Positions 9,120 to 16,483 of a stretch of DNA of 19,944 nucleotides are shown here, piece after piece. Made by a program: the position numbers and the translations under genes. The number at the start of each line of letters is the position of its first letter. Within the stretch, counting starts at the first letter, position 1. The notes beneath the pieces are model-generated. The model searched no databases, had not been told where the DNA came from, and saw only the letters and a program-made list of their open reading frames with translations. Source of the DNA: an uncultured Gammaproteobacteria bacterium (GTDB lineage: Bacteria; Pseudomonadota; Gammaproteobacteria; Arenicellales; UBA868); the NCBI GenBank assembly GCA_913051905.1, contig CAJXBY010000032.1:1-19944 (forward strand), written 5' to 3'.

Positions 9120-10235
9120 TCAGGCATTGAGCGCGGCCAGGGGTTCAGTAAATTCGTAGCCGAGATCGTCTGCCACTTCCCTGCAGGTGATCTTGCCACC
9201 GTGGACATTGAGTCCGTTTCTGAGGTGTTCGTCATCCACCAGCGCCTGTCGGTAGCCTTTGTTGGCGAGAGTCATGACGTGTGGGAGGGTAACGTTGTTC
9301 AGCGCGTAGGTCGATGTCCGGGGAACGCCGCCCGGCATATTAGCGACGCAGTAATGCACCACGTCGTCGACCACATAGGTGGGATCCGCGTGGGTGGTAG
9401 CCCGCGAGGTCTCACAGCAGCCGCCCTGGTCAATGGCCACATCGACGATGACAGAACCGGGCTTCATGGCACTGACCATATCGGATGTCACAAGCTTGGG
9501 CGCCGCTGCTCCTGGAATCAGTACCCCGCCGATGACCAGATCAGCTTCGAGGACGTGGCGTTCTATGGCATCTCGCGTGGAGAACACCGAGTTGGTGGAG
9601 CGCCCGAACTGTTGCCAGTGAGCCTCTATTACCTCCGGGCTCCGGTCTATGACCCAGACGTCGGCTCCCATGCCGACTGCAATATGCGTGGCGTGAGTGC
9701 CCACCATACCGGCTCCAAGAATGACCACTTTTGCGGGGTCGACACCGGGGACTCCGCCGAGCAGCATACCGAGCCCGCCGTGCGGATGTTCCAGGCAGTA
9801 GGCACCGGCTTGAATCGACATGCGGCCCGCGACTTTGGACATTGGCGCCAGCAATGGCAGTCCGCCGGCCGGTGAGGTGACGGTTTCATAAGCGATGCAT
9901 ATGGCGCCGCTTTTGACGAGATCTGAAGTTTGCTCTGGATCGGGCGCCAGATGAAGGTAGGTAAACAGAATCTGGCCTTCGCGCAGCATCGCACGCTCTG
10001 GTGCCTGTGGTTCCTTGACCTTTACGATCATGTCTGCGCTAAAAGCCTCGGCAGGGTCATTTGTGATCGTCGCACCTGCTGCGCGGTAATCTTCATCGGT
10101 TGCCCCGATGCCTTCACCGGCGAGGGTCTGAACGATCACCCGGTGGCCCTGTGCGGCTACTTCCCGGACACTGGCCGGTGCGAGTCCGACCCGGTATTCA
10201 TGATTTTTTATCTCTTTAGGCACACCGATCAGCAT
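9120..10235 (-). CDS. ald: Alanine dehydrogenase
   Basis: NAD-dependent oxidation of L-alanine to pyruvate and ammonium. Beside a taurine aminotransferase its role is to regenerate the pyruvate acceptor and release the nitrogen. I start at the ATG at 10233-10235, which gives 371 residues, the standard length. A GAGGA ribosome-binding site sits 5 bases ahead. A TTG 15 bases upstream would use up that site. Substrate and catalytic residues are present: R15 in [11 protein letters not shown]74 in VKVKEP and H95 in YLHLAPDP. The Rossmann motif is GAGMVG within [19 protein letters not shown]. It is the first gene of the ald-xsc pair and diverges from the aminotransferase gene across about 50-90 bases. 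Confidence 0.95.
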   Translation of the reverse strand: MLIGVPKEIKNHEYRVGLAPASVREVAAQGHRVIVQTLAGEGIGATDEDYRAAGATITNDPAEAFSADMIVKVKEPQAPERAMLREGQILFTYLHLAPDPEQTSDLVKSGAICIAYETVTSPAGGLPLLAPMSKVAGRMSIQAGAYCLEHPHGGLGMLLGGVPGVDPAKVVILGAGMVGTHATHIAVGMGADVWVIDRSPEVIEAHWQQFGRSTNSVFSTRDAIERHVLEADLVIGGVLIPGAAAPKLVTSDMVSAMKPGSVIVDVAIDQGGCCETSRATTHADPTYVVDDVVHYCVANMPGGVPRTSTYALNNVTLPHVMTLANKGYRQALVDDEHLRNGLNVHGGKITCREVADDLGYEFTEPLAALNA

Positions 10236-10282
10236 GATTGTCCTCGTCAAATTGGCACGGTTGAGTCAGGGTTCTTTTGGTG

Positions 10283-11632
10283 ATGAACTATAGCAGTCCG
10301 AAACCAGGGAATTGTCCAGGCATGAAATACGATCTTGAATTTCTTGAAAACTACTGGATGCCATTTACTTCAAACCGCGATTTTAAGGCCGATCCTAGGC
10401 TGGTTGTAAGAGGTGAAGGGGTCTACATGTACAGTCAGGAGGGCGAGCGCATACTCGATGGTTCGTCTGGACTGTTCTGCTGTGCCGCCGGCCACAGTCG
10501 ACCTGAGATTGCCGAGGCGGTCTATGCCCAGTTGAAGGAAGCGGCCTATGTGCCACCGTTCCAACTGAGCCAGCCTCTGGCATTTGAACTTGCGCGCCGC
10601 GTATCACAGTTGACGCCCGATGGCCTGGACCACATCTTTTTCGTTAATTCTGGCTCGGAGGCGGTTGATACCGCTATGAAAGTCGCCTATGCATACCACT
10701 ATGCACGGGGCGAAGGGCAGCGTCAGCGGTTCGTGTCGCGTGAACGGGCGTACCACGGGGTCAACATGGCCGGGGTGTCGCTGAGCGGTATGATCAAGAA
10801 CCGGCAGGTGTTTGGTCCGGGGATTCCAGGCGTGGTGCACATGCGGCACACCTGGCTGCCGGAGAACCGTTTTGTCAAAGGTCAGCCAGAAACTGGAATC
10901 GAACTGGCCGACGATCTCGAGCGTATCGCCATGAATTACGGTCCCGATACCATCGCAGCCTGTGTCGTCGAGCCAGTCGCCGGCTCGACCGGTTGTCTGG
11001 TACCGCCAGCCGGTTACCTCGAACGGTTACGAGAGATCTGCGATTGTTACGGAATTCTGCTGATTTTCGATGAAGTGATTTGTGGTTTCGGCCGACTGGG
11101 GGCACCGTTTGGTGCGCAGGCGTTCGGAGTGACGCCCGATGTGATGACCATGGCCAAGGCGCTCACTAACGCTGCGCAACCCATGGGTGCCGTCGCTGTC
11201 AGCGACAGGGTCCACAGTACCATCATCGAAGCGGCGCCCGATAATGCTGTCGAATTTCCCCACGGCTATACTTATTCGGCGCACCCGGCAGCCTGTGCAG
11301 CGGGGCTTGCCACTCTGGACATCTTTGAGAACGAGAAACTGGTTGAACGGGCCTCTGATCTTGGGCCGTATTTCCTGGGTCAGGTATTTGCGTTAAGTGA
11401 TCTTTCCATCATCACTGACATTCGGGGCTACGGCCTTTTTGCGGGATTCGATATTGCCCCGGACGGTGGGGCGGGCATACGCGGCCTGGATTTCCAGAAA
11501 AGACTGTATCGCAACGGCCTACATGTGAAGATGACCGGAGATGCAGGGCTGCTCGCACCACCGCTGATTTCAGAGCACCGTCATGTGGACCAGATGTGCG
11601 AGATTCTCAGACAGACACTCGCGGAATACTGA
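10283..11632 (+). CDS. tpa: Omega-amino-acid:pyruvate aminotransferase, probable taurine:pyruvate aminotransferase
   Basis: A class III, PLP-dependent aminotransferase. By context it would move the amino group of taurine to pyruvate, giving sulfoacetaldehyde for Xsc and alanine for Ald. Visible features are YWMPFTSNRDF near the N-terminus, VNSGSEAVDTAMK in the cofactor phosphate region, FDEVICGFGRLG with the PLP-binding Asp, and the Schiff-base lysine in TMAKALTNAAQPMG (codon 11156-11158). The sequence resembles beta-alanine:pyruvate (omega-amino acid) aminotransferases at least as much as the described Tpa enzymes. The taurine call therefore depends on xsc and ald next door, and beta-alanine or hypotaurine are possible additional substrates. 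The start is uncertain: ATG 10283 (449 residues) or ATG 10322 (436 residues, MKYDLEFLENYW), neither with a strong ribosome-binding site. Confidence 0.85.
   Translation: MNYSSPKPGNCPGMKYDLEFLENYWMPFTSNRDFKADPRLVVRGEGVYMYSQEGERILDGSSGLFCCAAGHSRPEIAEAVYAQLKEAAYVPPFQLSQPLAFELARRVSQLTPDGLDHIFFVNSGSEAVDTAMKVAYAYHYARGEGQRQRFVSRERAYHGVNMAGVSLSGMIKNRQVFGPGIPGVVHMRHTWLPENRFVKGQPETGIELADDLERIAMNYGPDTIAACVVEPVAGSTGCLVPPAGYLERLREICDCYGILLIFDEVICGFGRLGAPFGAQAFGVTPDVMTMAKALTNAAQPMGAVAVSDRVHSTIIEAAPDNAVEFPHGYTYSAHPAACAAGLATLDIFENEKLVERASDLGPYFLGQVFALSDLSIITDIRGYGLFAGFDIAPDGGAGIRGLDFQKRLYRNGLHVKMTGDAGLLAPPLISEHRHVDQMCEILRQTLAEY
10287..10318 (-). promoter_or_regulatory. Weak candidate promoter for ald-xsc
   Basis: On the minus strand TATAGT (5/6 to the -10 consensus, bases 10287-10292) follows TGGACA (5/6 to -35, bases 10313-10318), but the 20-base spacer is longer than ideal. 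It would start transcription about 45 bases before the ald ATG. The site lies in the space between the two possible starts of the divergent aminotransferase gene. If real, it favours the later start at 10322. Confidence 0.22.
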
Positions 11633-11718
11633 GAATTGCTCCCTTGCGGATTCTTATGAATAGAGTAAAAATGTGCCATCCGTAACCTAAATGCAACAAT
11701 TAACGGTAAAAATGCGTT

Positions 11719-11748
11719 CGGCAAGTTACGGCAAGTGTAGTGTTGCCG
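11719..11748. promoter_or_regulatory. Candidate operator: two direct CGGCAAGT copies plus an inverted copy
   Basis: In the 157-base gap before the binding-protein gene, CGGCAAGT occurs at 11719-11726 and again at 11729-11736, ten bases (one helical turn) apart. TTGCCG at 11743-11748 pairs with the second copy as an inverted repeat with an 8-base spacer. This is the kind of array a transcription factor would bind. No clear -35/-10 pair was found nearby; TTGCGG at 11644 with AAAAAT 17 bases on is weak. The gap ends with a perfect AGGAGG eight bases before the next ATG. Confidence 0.35.
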
Positions 11749-11789
11749 GTTTTCATGAGTAATTTCATCTTAAACAGGAGGAATAAAGT

Positions 11790-12974
11790 ATGAGTAGACG
11801 CACACAATCCGGCGGGTTGAACCAGAGTCGCCGGCGTTTCGTCAAGAGCACAGCGGTCGCCACCACCGCAGCTGCGGTGGGTCCTTGGGTGATCCGCTCC
11901 GAGGTTTTGGCCGCCTCGGGCCAGGTCAATGTCCTGATGTGGTCGGACTACCTGCCGCCGGGATTCCTTAAGGCCTTCACTGACAATACCGGTATCGCTG
12001 TCAACTACACGGGGATCGGCTCCAATGAGGAGATTCTCAATAAAATGAAAGCGACAAAGGGCAAGGGTTTCGATATCTGCAGTCCGACCAACATGCGTTC
12101 ACTGCAATGGGAGCCGCTTGGTTTACTGGCGCCCTTTGACTACGGCCGGATCAAGAATCTCGGTAACGTGAACCCGGCGATGCTCGTCGTGGGTGACCAG
12201 GAGTGGAATTTTGCTGGTAAAGGCTCGCATTGGCTTCCGCACATTTGGGGTACTGAAGGAGTCGCCTGGCGGACTGACAAGTGGACGCCACCGCGAGCTG
12301 GTGAAGTGCCCAGTTACGGCGACATCTGGCAGCCCGACATGGAAGGCAAGACCATGATGCGGCCACATTCCGGCATGCTGGGTGCGGGTCTATATCTGGA
12401 GGCCAATGGAACACTGGCGCCGGGCGCGATGCGGGCTGCCTACAGCGACGAGGCGACCATGCGTAAGACTTGGGCCGTTGTCACCGACTTCTGCATCAAG
12501 CACAAAAGTCAAGTGAAACTGTTCTGGAATGATGCCGACACGCAGAAAAACGGCCTGATGAACCAGGGTGTGGTGGTCGGCCAGACCTGGGATGGCCCAC
12601 CGATAACCCTGATGCAGAACGGTGATCCGGTCCAGTACCGCGCTCCAGCGGAAGGCTCCCTGGCCTGGGTCGACGGCATGTCCCTGTCGACGGCAGCGGA
12701 AGATATCGATGCGGTCTACGCATTTATCGATTACTGCTTCGCGCCGGAGCCGGCCGGTAAATCGATCGACGGCGGTGGCGACAGCAACTGGGGCGGCCAT
12801 GGCTACAACTCTGCCGTCCTCGGCGCTGATCGCTATGCCAGTGGAGCATACGGCAAGATGTTCGGCACGGTTTATCCAGGAGATTCCTTGGCAAACCTCT
12901 GGCCGTGGCCCAAGGAGCCGCAGTGGTATGCCGACGTTCGGACCGAGTACCGCAACAAGTTCGTAAACGCCTGA
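11790..12974 (+). CDS. ABC importer substrate-binding protein, PotD/YdcS type, Tat-exported
   Basis: Periplasmic binding protein of 394 residues for the ABC importer encoded just downstream. The N-terminus has an exact twin-arginine motif, SRRRFVK at residues 13-19, then a hydrophobic Ala-rich stretch and a likely cleavage near VLAAS (about residue 41). It should therefore be exported folded. The mature part opens VNVLMWSDYLPPGFLKAF, the pattern of the spermidine/putrescine-binding (PotD/PotF/YdcS) family. The ligand cannot be read from sequence. The neighbouring aminotransferase, ald and xsc point to taurine or a related aminosulfonate, but a polyamine or another amino compound remains possible. 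A perfect AGGAGG ribosome-binding site suggests strong translation. A hairpin after the stop may keep its mRNA above the level of the membrane components. Confidence 0.88.
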   Translation: MSRRTQSGGLNQSRRRFVKSTAVATTAAAVGPWVIRSEVLAASGQVNVLMWSDYLPPGFLKAFTDNTGIAVNYTGIGSNEEILNKMKATKGKGFDICSPTNMRSLQWEPLGLLAPFDYGRIKNLGNVNPAMLVVGDQEWNFAGKGSHWLPHIWGTEGVAWRTDKWTPPRAGEVPSYGDIWQPDMEGKTMMRPHSGMLGAGLYLEANGTLAPGAMRAAYSDEATMRKTWAVVTDFCIKHKSQVKLFWNDADTQKNGLMNQGVVVGQTWDGPPITLMQNGDPVQYRAPAEGSLAWVDGMSLSTAAEDIDAVYAFIDYCFAPEPAGKSIDGGGDSNWGGHGYNSAVLGADRYASGAYGKMFGTVYPGDSLANLWPWPKEPQWYADVRTEYRNKFVNA

Positions 12975-12987
12975 TAAGGCAGTCTTC

Positions 12988-13012
12988 AGCCCCCCGGTAC
13001 ACCCGGGGGGCT
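12988..13012 (+). terminator. GC-rich hairpin after the binding-protein gene (attenuator or mRNA stabiliser)
   Basis: AGCCCCCC (12988-12995) and GGGGGGCT (13005-13012) form a perfect 8-base-pair stem around a 9-base loop, 13 bases after the stop codon. Only a poor T run follows (TCGATTT), so termination would be partial. Such hairpins between a binding-protein gene and its permease genes commonly protect the upstream mRNA or reduce read-through. The remainder of the gap to 13124 shows only a small CCCGG/CCGGG inverted repeat around 13065-13078. Confidence 0.55.
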
Positions 13013-13124
13013 TCGATTTCTCAGGTGTTGCCCGCACCTTCAAGGCGACAACACGTGATAGACCCGGAATTTCCCGGGATGTCAGTCGCTCGGAATTCGT
13101 GACTGCTCTGCCTAGGGGTGGGTT

Positions 13125-14219
13125 ATGAGTGCTGACGTACAATTGGAGGACATTGGTGTCCGTTTCGGAGACTTTGTCGCCGTGCGCGACGCCAATGTGA
13201 CGGTCAAGGGGGGCGAGTTTTTCAGTTTCCTGGGCCCGTCCGGTTGTGGCAAGACAACCCTGTTGCGCACCATATCCGGTTTCCAGACACCTAGCACGGG
13301 CAGGGTACTGATCGACGGACGAGACATGGCCGGTACCGGCCCCAATCAGCGTCCGACGGCGTTGATTTTTCAGAACTTGGCCCTGTTCCCCCTGATGACG
13401 GTCTGGGAAAACATCTCCTTTGCCCTGGAGGTCAAAGGTGTCGGCAAGCGCGAGCGGCGCAGACGTGCTGACGAGTTGCTTGAACTGGTCGCTCTACCTG
13501 GCCAAGCCGAAAAGATGGTCGATGAGCTTTCCGGTGGCCAGAAGCAGAGGGTGGCCGTTGCCCGGGCGCTTTGTGCCGAGCCGGAGGTTCTGCTCCTTGA
13601 TGAACCGTTGTCCGCACTGGATCTGAAGCTGCGCCAGCGGATGCGAACGGAACTGCGTGCAATACAGCAGCGTGCCGGGATCACGTTTATCTATATCACG
13701 CATGACCAGGGTGAGGCTTTGACCATGTCTGACCGGGTGGCAGTGATGCGTCAGGGTGTGATCGAGCAGGTGGCCGACGGCACCACGGTTTACGATCATC
13801 CGGAAACAGCCTTTGTCGCTTCTTTTGTCGGCGAAAACAATGCGTTTAGCGGGCGGGTAGTCGATAGACAGGAGGATGTGGTTTCAGTAGAGACCTCAAC
13901 GGGCGTTTTCCGATGTCGGACCTCGGGGTCCGAGTCACTGTCAACGGGTGACGATGCGCTCGTTTTTGTCCGTCCGGAGTCATTGACCTTCAGCGATGTC
14001 GGGCGCTCTGATAATCTGCTCAAGGTCCGTCTCACAAACCAGGAATTTGAAGGTCATTTCTGGCACTTGGTCCTGAAAACAACGGACGGTAGCCCGATCC
14101 GTATGTCGGTGGTCAATGACGCCACCTCGCGGGCCCACCAGATCGACAGCGAGGTCACCATCGGGTTTGATATCGCCGGGGCGATCGCCCTGCCGAGCGG
14201 CGCGCTGGCTGCTGAATGA
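13125..14219 (+). CDS. ABC importer ATP-binding protein, PotA type
   Basis: Cytoplasmic ATPase that powers the importer. All nucleotide-binding elements are intact in its 364 residues: Walker A GPSGCGKT (37-44), Q-loop glutamine Q83 in IFQNLALFP, signature LSGGQ (135-139), Walker B LLLDEP with D159 and E160, and switch histidine H193 in ITHDQGEAL. The C-terminal part, about residues 240-364, forms the TOBE-like regulatory domain typical of the polyamine and CUT1-type families, which TauB-type ATPases lack. The start ATG follows an AGGGGTGGG ribosome-binding site. It sits 150 bases after the binding-protein gene and 19 bases before the first permease. Confidence 0.93.
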   Translation: MSADVQLEDIGVRFGDFVAVRDANVTVKGGEFFSFLGPSGCGKTTLLRTISGFQTPSTGRVLIDGRDMAGTGPNQRPTALIFQNLALFPLMTVWENISFALEVKGVGKRERRRRADELLELVALPGQAEKMVDELSGGQKQRVAVARALCAEPEVLLLDEPLSALDLKLRQRMRTELRAIQQRAGITFIYITHDQGEALTMSDRVAVMRQGVIEQVADGTTVYDHPETAFVASFVGENNAFSGRVVDRQEDVVSVETSTGVFRCRTSGSESLSTGDDALVFVRPESLTFSDVGRSDNLLKVRLTNQEFEGHFWHLVLKTTDGSPIRMSVVNDATSRAHQIDSEVTIGFDIAGAIALPSGALAAE

Positions 14220-14238
14220 CCAGGTAAGGGGCGGGCCT

Positions 14239-15171
14239 ATGTCCGACTGGTTTCAGAAATTTTTCAGGCGAAACGGCTTTGGACTTTCGCTATTCATGCT
14301 GGCCGTTGTGTTTTTCTGGATCGTGGTCATGATCGTTCTGCCACAGCTGTTGATGCTGGACTTCTCATTCCGTTTCAACTGGCACCACATGGCCCCGGCC
14401 AAGATGGGTGGGCCAGAGGATGTTTACACTCTGACGCATTACAAGTTCCTGATTTATGGTAGTCCCAACAACCCTGACCCATTTAACATCGTCGATGTCA
14501 CGGTGTTTTTCCGGACGATTCTGGCCGCGATCTGTATCACCGGATTTGATCTCGCACTATGTTATCCCATTGCCTATTACCTGGCCCAGGTCGCAAAAGG
14601 CGGTAAAGCCAGGTTCTTTGTCCTGGCACTAATCGTCCCGTTCTGGGTCAACGAGATTCTGCGGGCATTTGCCTTCCGCATACTGTTCGGGGAGGAAGGC
14701 ACTATAAATGCGTTGCTGCTTGCAACGGACCTGCTCGACCAGCCGATCGACTTTGTCCGGGAAAACGTCGCACTTTATGCGGGGTTGGGTTATGCCTATG
14801 TTCTTTTGATGATTTTTCCGATTTATAACGCTGTGGAAAGCCTGGACCGCAACCAGATCGAGGCCGCACGTGACCTCGGTGCGGGTTGGCCTCGAATCCA
14901 CTGGCGGGTGGTCATTCCGTTTGCCAAGCCGGGCATTACCTCGGGCTGCACCATGGTATTCATGCTGACTGCCGGTGCACTGGCGCTGCCGCAGATCATT
15001 GGTGGCCCCAGCAGTCTGTGGTTTACACAGATCATCTACCAGTGGTTCAACACCGGAAGCAACTGGCCAAGAGGCTCGGCATATGCCATCGTGCTGCTCA
15101 TCTCCTGTGTCTTGCTCGTGCTGCTGATGATGCGAGTGTTCAAAGTCCGTATCGGTGAGATAGGCAGATGA
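14239..15171 (+). CDS. ABC importer permease 1, PotB type
   Basis: First membrane subunit of the importer, 310 residues from ATG 14239, which follows an AAGGGGCGGG ribosome-binding site. A longer reading from 14116 overlaps the end of the ATPase gene and adds 41 unlikely residues, so I rejected it. The product opens MSDWFQKFFRRNGFGLS and has about six membrane helices, the first near residues 15-37. The EAA coupling loop reads IEAARDLGAGWPRIHWRVV and contacts the ATPase. A periplasmic loop of about 50 residues after helix 1 is usual for PotB-like proteins. Its stop overlaps the start of the next permease (ATGA), a sign of coupled translation. Confidence 0.92.
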   Translation: MSDWFQKFFRRNGFGLSLFMLAVVFFWIVVMIVLPQLLMLDFSFRFNWHHMAPAKMGGPEDVYTLTHYKFLIYGSPNNPDPFNIVDVTVFFRTILAAICITGFDLALCYPIAYYLAQVAKGGKARFFVLALIVPFWVNEILRAFAFRILFGEEGTINALLLATDLLDQPIDFVRENVALYAGLGYAYVLLMIFPIYNAVESLDRNQIEAARDLGAGWPRIHWRVVIPFAKPGITSGCTMVFMLTAGALALPQIIGGPSSLWFTQIIYQWFNTGSNWPRGSAYAIVLLISCVLLVLLMMRVFKVRIGEIGR

Positions 15172-16460
15172 CGGCACAGACTGTTTTAAGGCTTTCGGTA
15201 GGCTTCTATATCCTGCTGTTCTTCGGCTATCTGTTTGGGCCGCTTGTGATCATGTCGATCACAGCTTTCAATAGTTCCACGTTTCCGGCGGTGTCTCCGT
15301 GGGAATGTCTGTCTGGAGAGTGGTTTCGCGTGCTGGTTGAAGACGACAAGATCATGACTGGCCTGCGCAACAGTCTGCTCCTCGGTGCCGGGGTGGTCAT
15401 GGTGGCAGTCCCTATTGGACTTGCCGGCGCTTTGCTCCTGACTCAGTTGCGACATCGGGTGCGGTCGTTGATCTACATCATTACGATTTCACCCATCCTG
15501 GTCCCTGGTGTGGTTCTAGGAATATCAACCCTGATTTTTTGGGAGCGCATCGACCGCGTGGTGCTGGACACCGACTTTTTCTACGATGGATTTTTTCTCA
15601 CGATCATTGGCCAGTCTACTTTTATCTCGGCCTACACTATGTTGATTTTTATCGCTCGCCTGCAGCGATTCGATCCGCTGCTGGAAGAGGCTGCTCTGGA
15701 TCTGGGCGCGACCCATATGCAGGCCTTCCGCAAGATTCTGCTGCCGTTTCTGAAACCGGCAATCGGGTCTGCGGCAGTTCTGGCATTTCTGGCCTCATTC
15801 GAGAACTACAACACGACCGTTTTTACGATCGTGTCGGAGAGCACACTGACCACAGTTCTAGCCAGCAAGGTACGGTACGGCATCAACCCGTCAATCAGCT
15901 CGTTAGCGGTCATCATTATCAGTCTGACCGTGCTGTTAGCAGTGATTCATGAGTTATTCAAACGCCGGGAGAAAAAGCTTCAAGCGCACCGCGAATCTTA
16001 CGCACTTGGCACAGCTGTACCAGCGCGTCGTCAACGCCCGATGATGGTGCCAGTGACGGCTGTGGTAGCGGTCGTTTTTGTCTCTCTGCTCGGTACCAGC
16101 TGGGTCGCCCGGGGTTACAGTGTGAATGAATGCAAGGTCCGGGTGGTCGAGGAGAAAAGGAAGCGGACCGAGCAACTGAGCGAGCAGCGCATCGCCGAAT
16201 CCCGTGCCAGGCGGGCTGCCGAGCAGTCCAAAGAATCCAGCGATTCCGCGCTCAAAGCCAACGCTGAAGGGCGCCAGTATCAGAGCATCTTTGCTCCGAG
16301 CAATCTTGCTGGTCAGGTCGATTCCGATAGTGAATCTGATCAGGAAAAGGGTACCCAGAGCGCTGTCGAGGCGAACAAAGAAGGGCGCCAGTATCAGAGC
16401 ATCTTTTCTCCCAGCAATCTTAAGAATCAGGTGGATTCCAGCAAGGACTCGAACCAGTAA
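15168..16460 (+). CDS. ABC importer permease 2, PotC type, with an unusual repeat-bearing C-terminal tail
   Basis: Second membrane subunit. Residues 1-265 are an ordinary PotC-type permease with six helices and the EAA loop EEAALDLGATHMQAFRKILL (173-192). PotC proteins normally end there, at about 260-280 residues, but this one continues to 430. The extra part holds a seventh hydrophobic helix (about 291-313, MMVPVTAVVAVVFVSLLGT), a highly charged and probably coiled-coil stretch (about 322-356), and two 32-residue repeats (361-392 and 399-430), each with the core EGRQYQSIF followed by PSNL and QVDS. Since the permease core should end in the cytoplasm, the added helix would place the tail in the periplasm, where it could meet the binding protein or the cell wall. 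The topology is inferred. The gene overlaps permease 1 by 4 bases. Confidence 0.9.
   Translation: MTAQTVLRLSVGFYILLFFGYLFGPLVIMSITAFNSSTFPAVSPWECLSGEWFRVLVEDDKIMTGLRNSLLLGAGVVMVAVPIGLAGALLLTQLRHRVRSLIYIITISPILVPGVVLGISTLIFWERIDRVVLDTDFFYDGFFLTIIGQSTFISAYTMLIFIARLQRFDPLLEEAALDLGATHMQAFRKILLPFLKPAIGSAAVLAFLASFENYNTTVFTIVSESTLTTVLASKVRYGINPSISSLAVIIISLTVLLAVIHELFKRREKKLQAHRESYALGTAVPARRQRPMMVPVTAVVAVVFVSLLGTSWVARGYSVNECKVRVVEEKRKRTEQLSEQRIAESRARRAAEQSKESSDSALKANAEGRQYQSIFAPSNLAGQVDSDSESDQEKGTQSAVEANKEGRQYQSIFSPSNLKNQVDSSKDSNQ
16257..16439 (+). repeat. Two-copy in-frame repeat inside the permease 2 tail
   Basis: Two 69-base units (16257-16325 and 16371-16439) repeat with a period of 114 bases, that is 38 codons. 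By hand I count 57 of 69 identical positions, including an unbroken 27-base identical block covering codons for EGRQYQSIF. Most differences change codons for small or charged residues and leave the motif EGRQYQSIF-x-PSNL-xx-QVDS intact. The close DNA identity suggests a fairly recent tandem duplication, or gene conversion, under selection for the motif. Confidence 0.9.
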
Positions 16461-16483
16461 TAAACGGCGATGTCAGGCGGGGG

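Noticed and set aside
8730..9875. Plus-strand open frame of 381 codons across xsc and ald
   Set aside because: It lies wholly opposite two well-supported enzyme genes, has no recognisable motif, and is the kind of antisense frame that GC-rich codon bias produces.
12390..13142. Minus-strand open frame of 250 codons opposite the binding-protein gene
   Set aside because: Antisense to a well-supported gene with its own perfect ribosome-binding site; no recognisable protein features.
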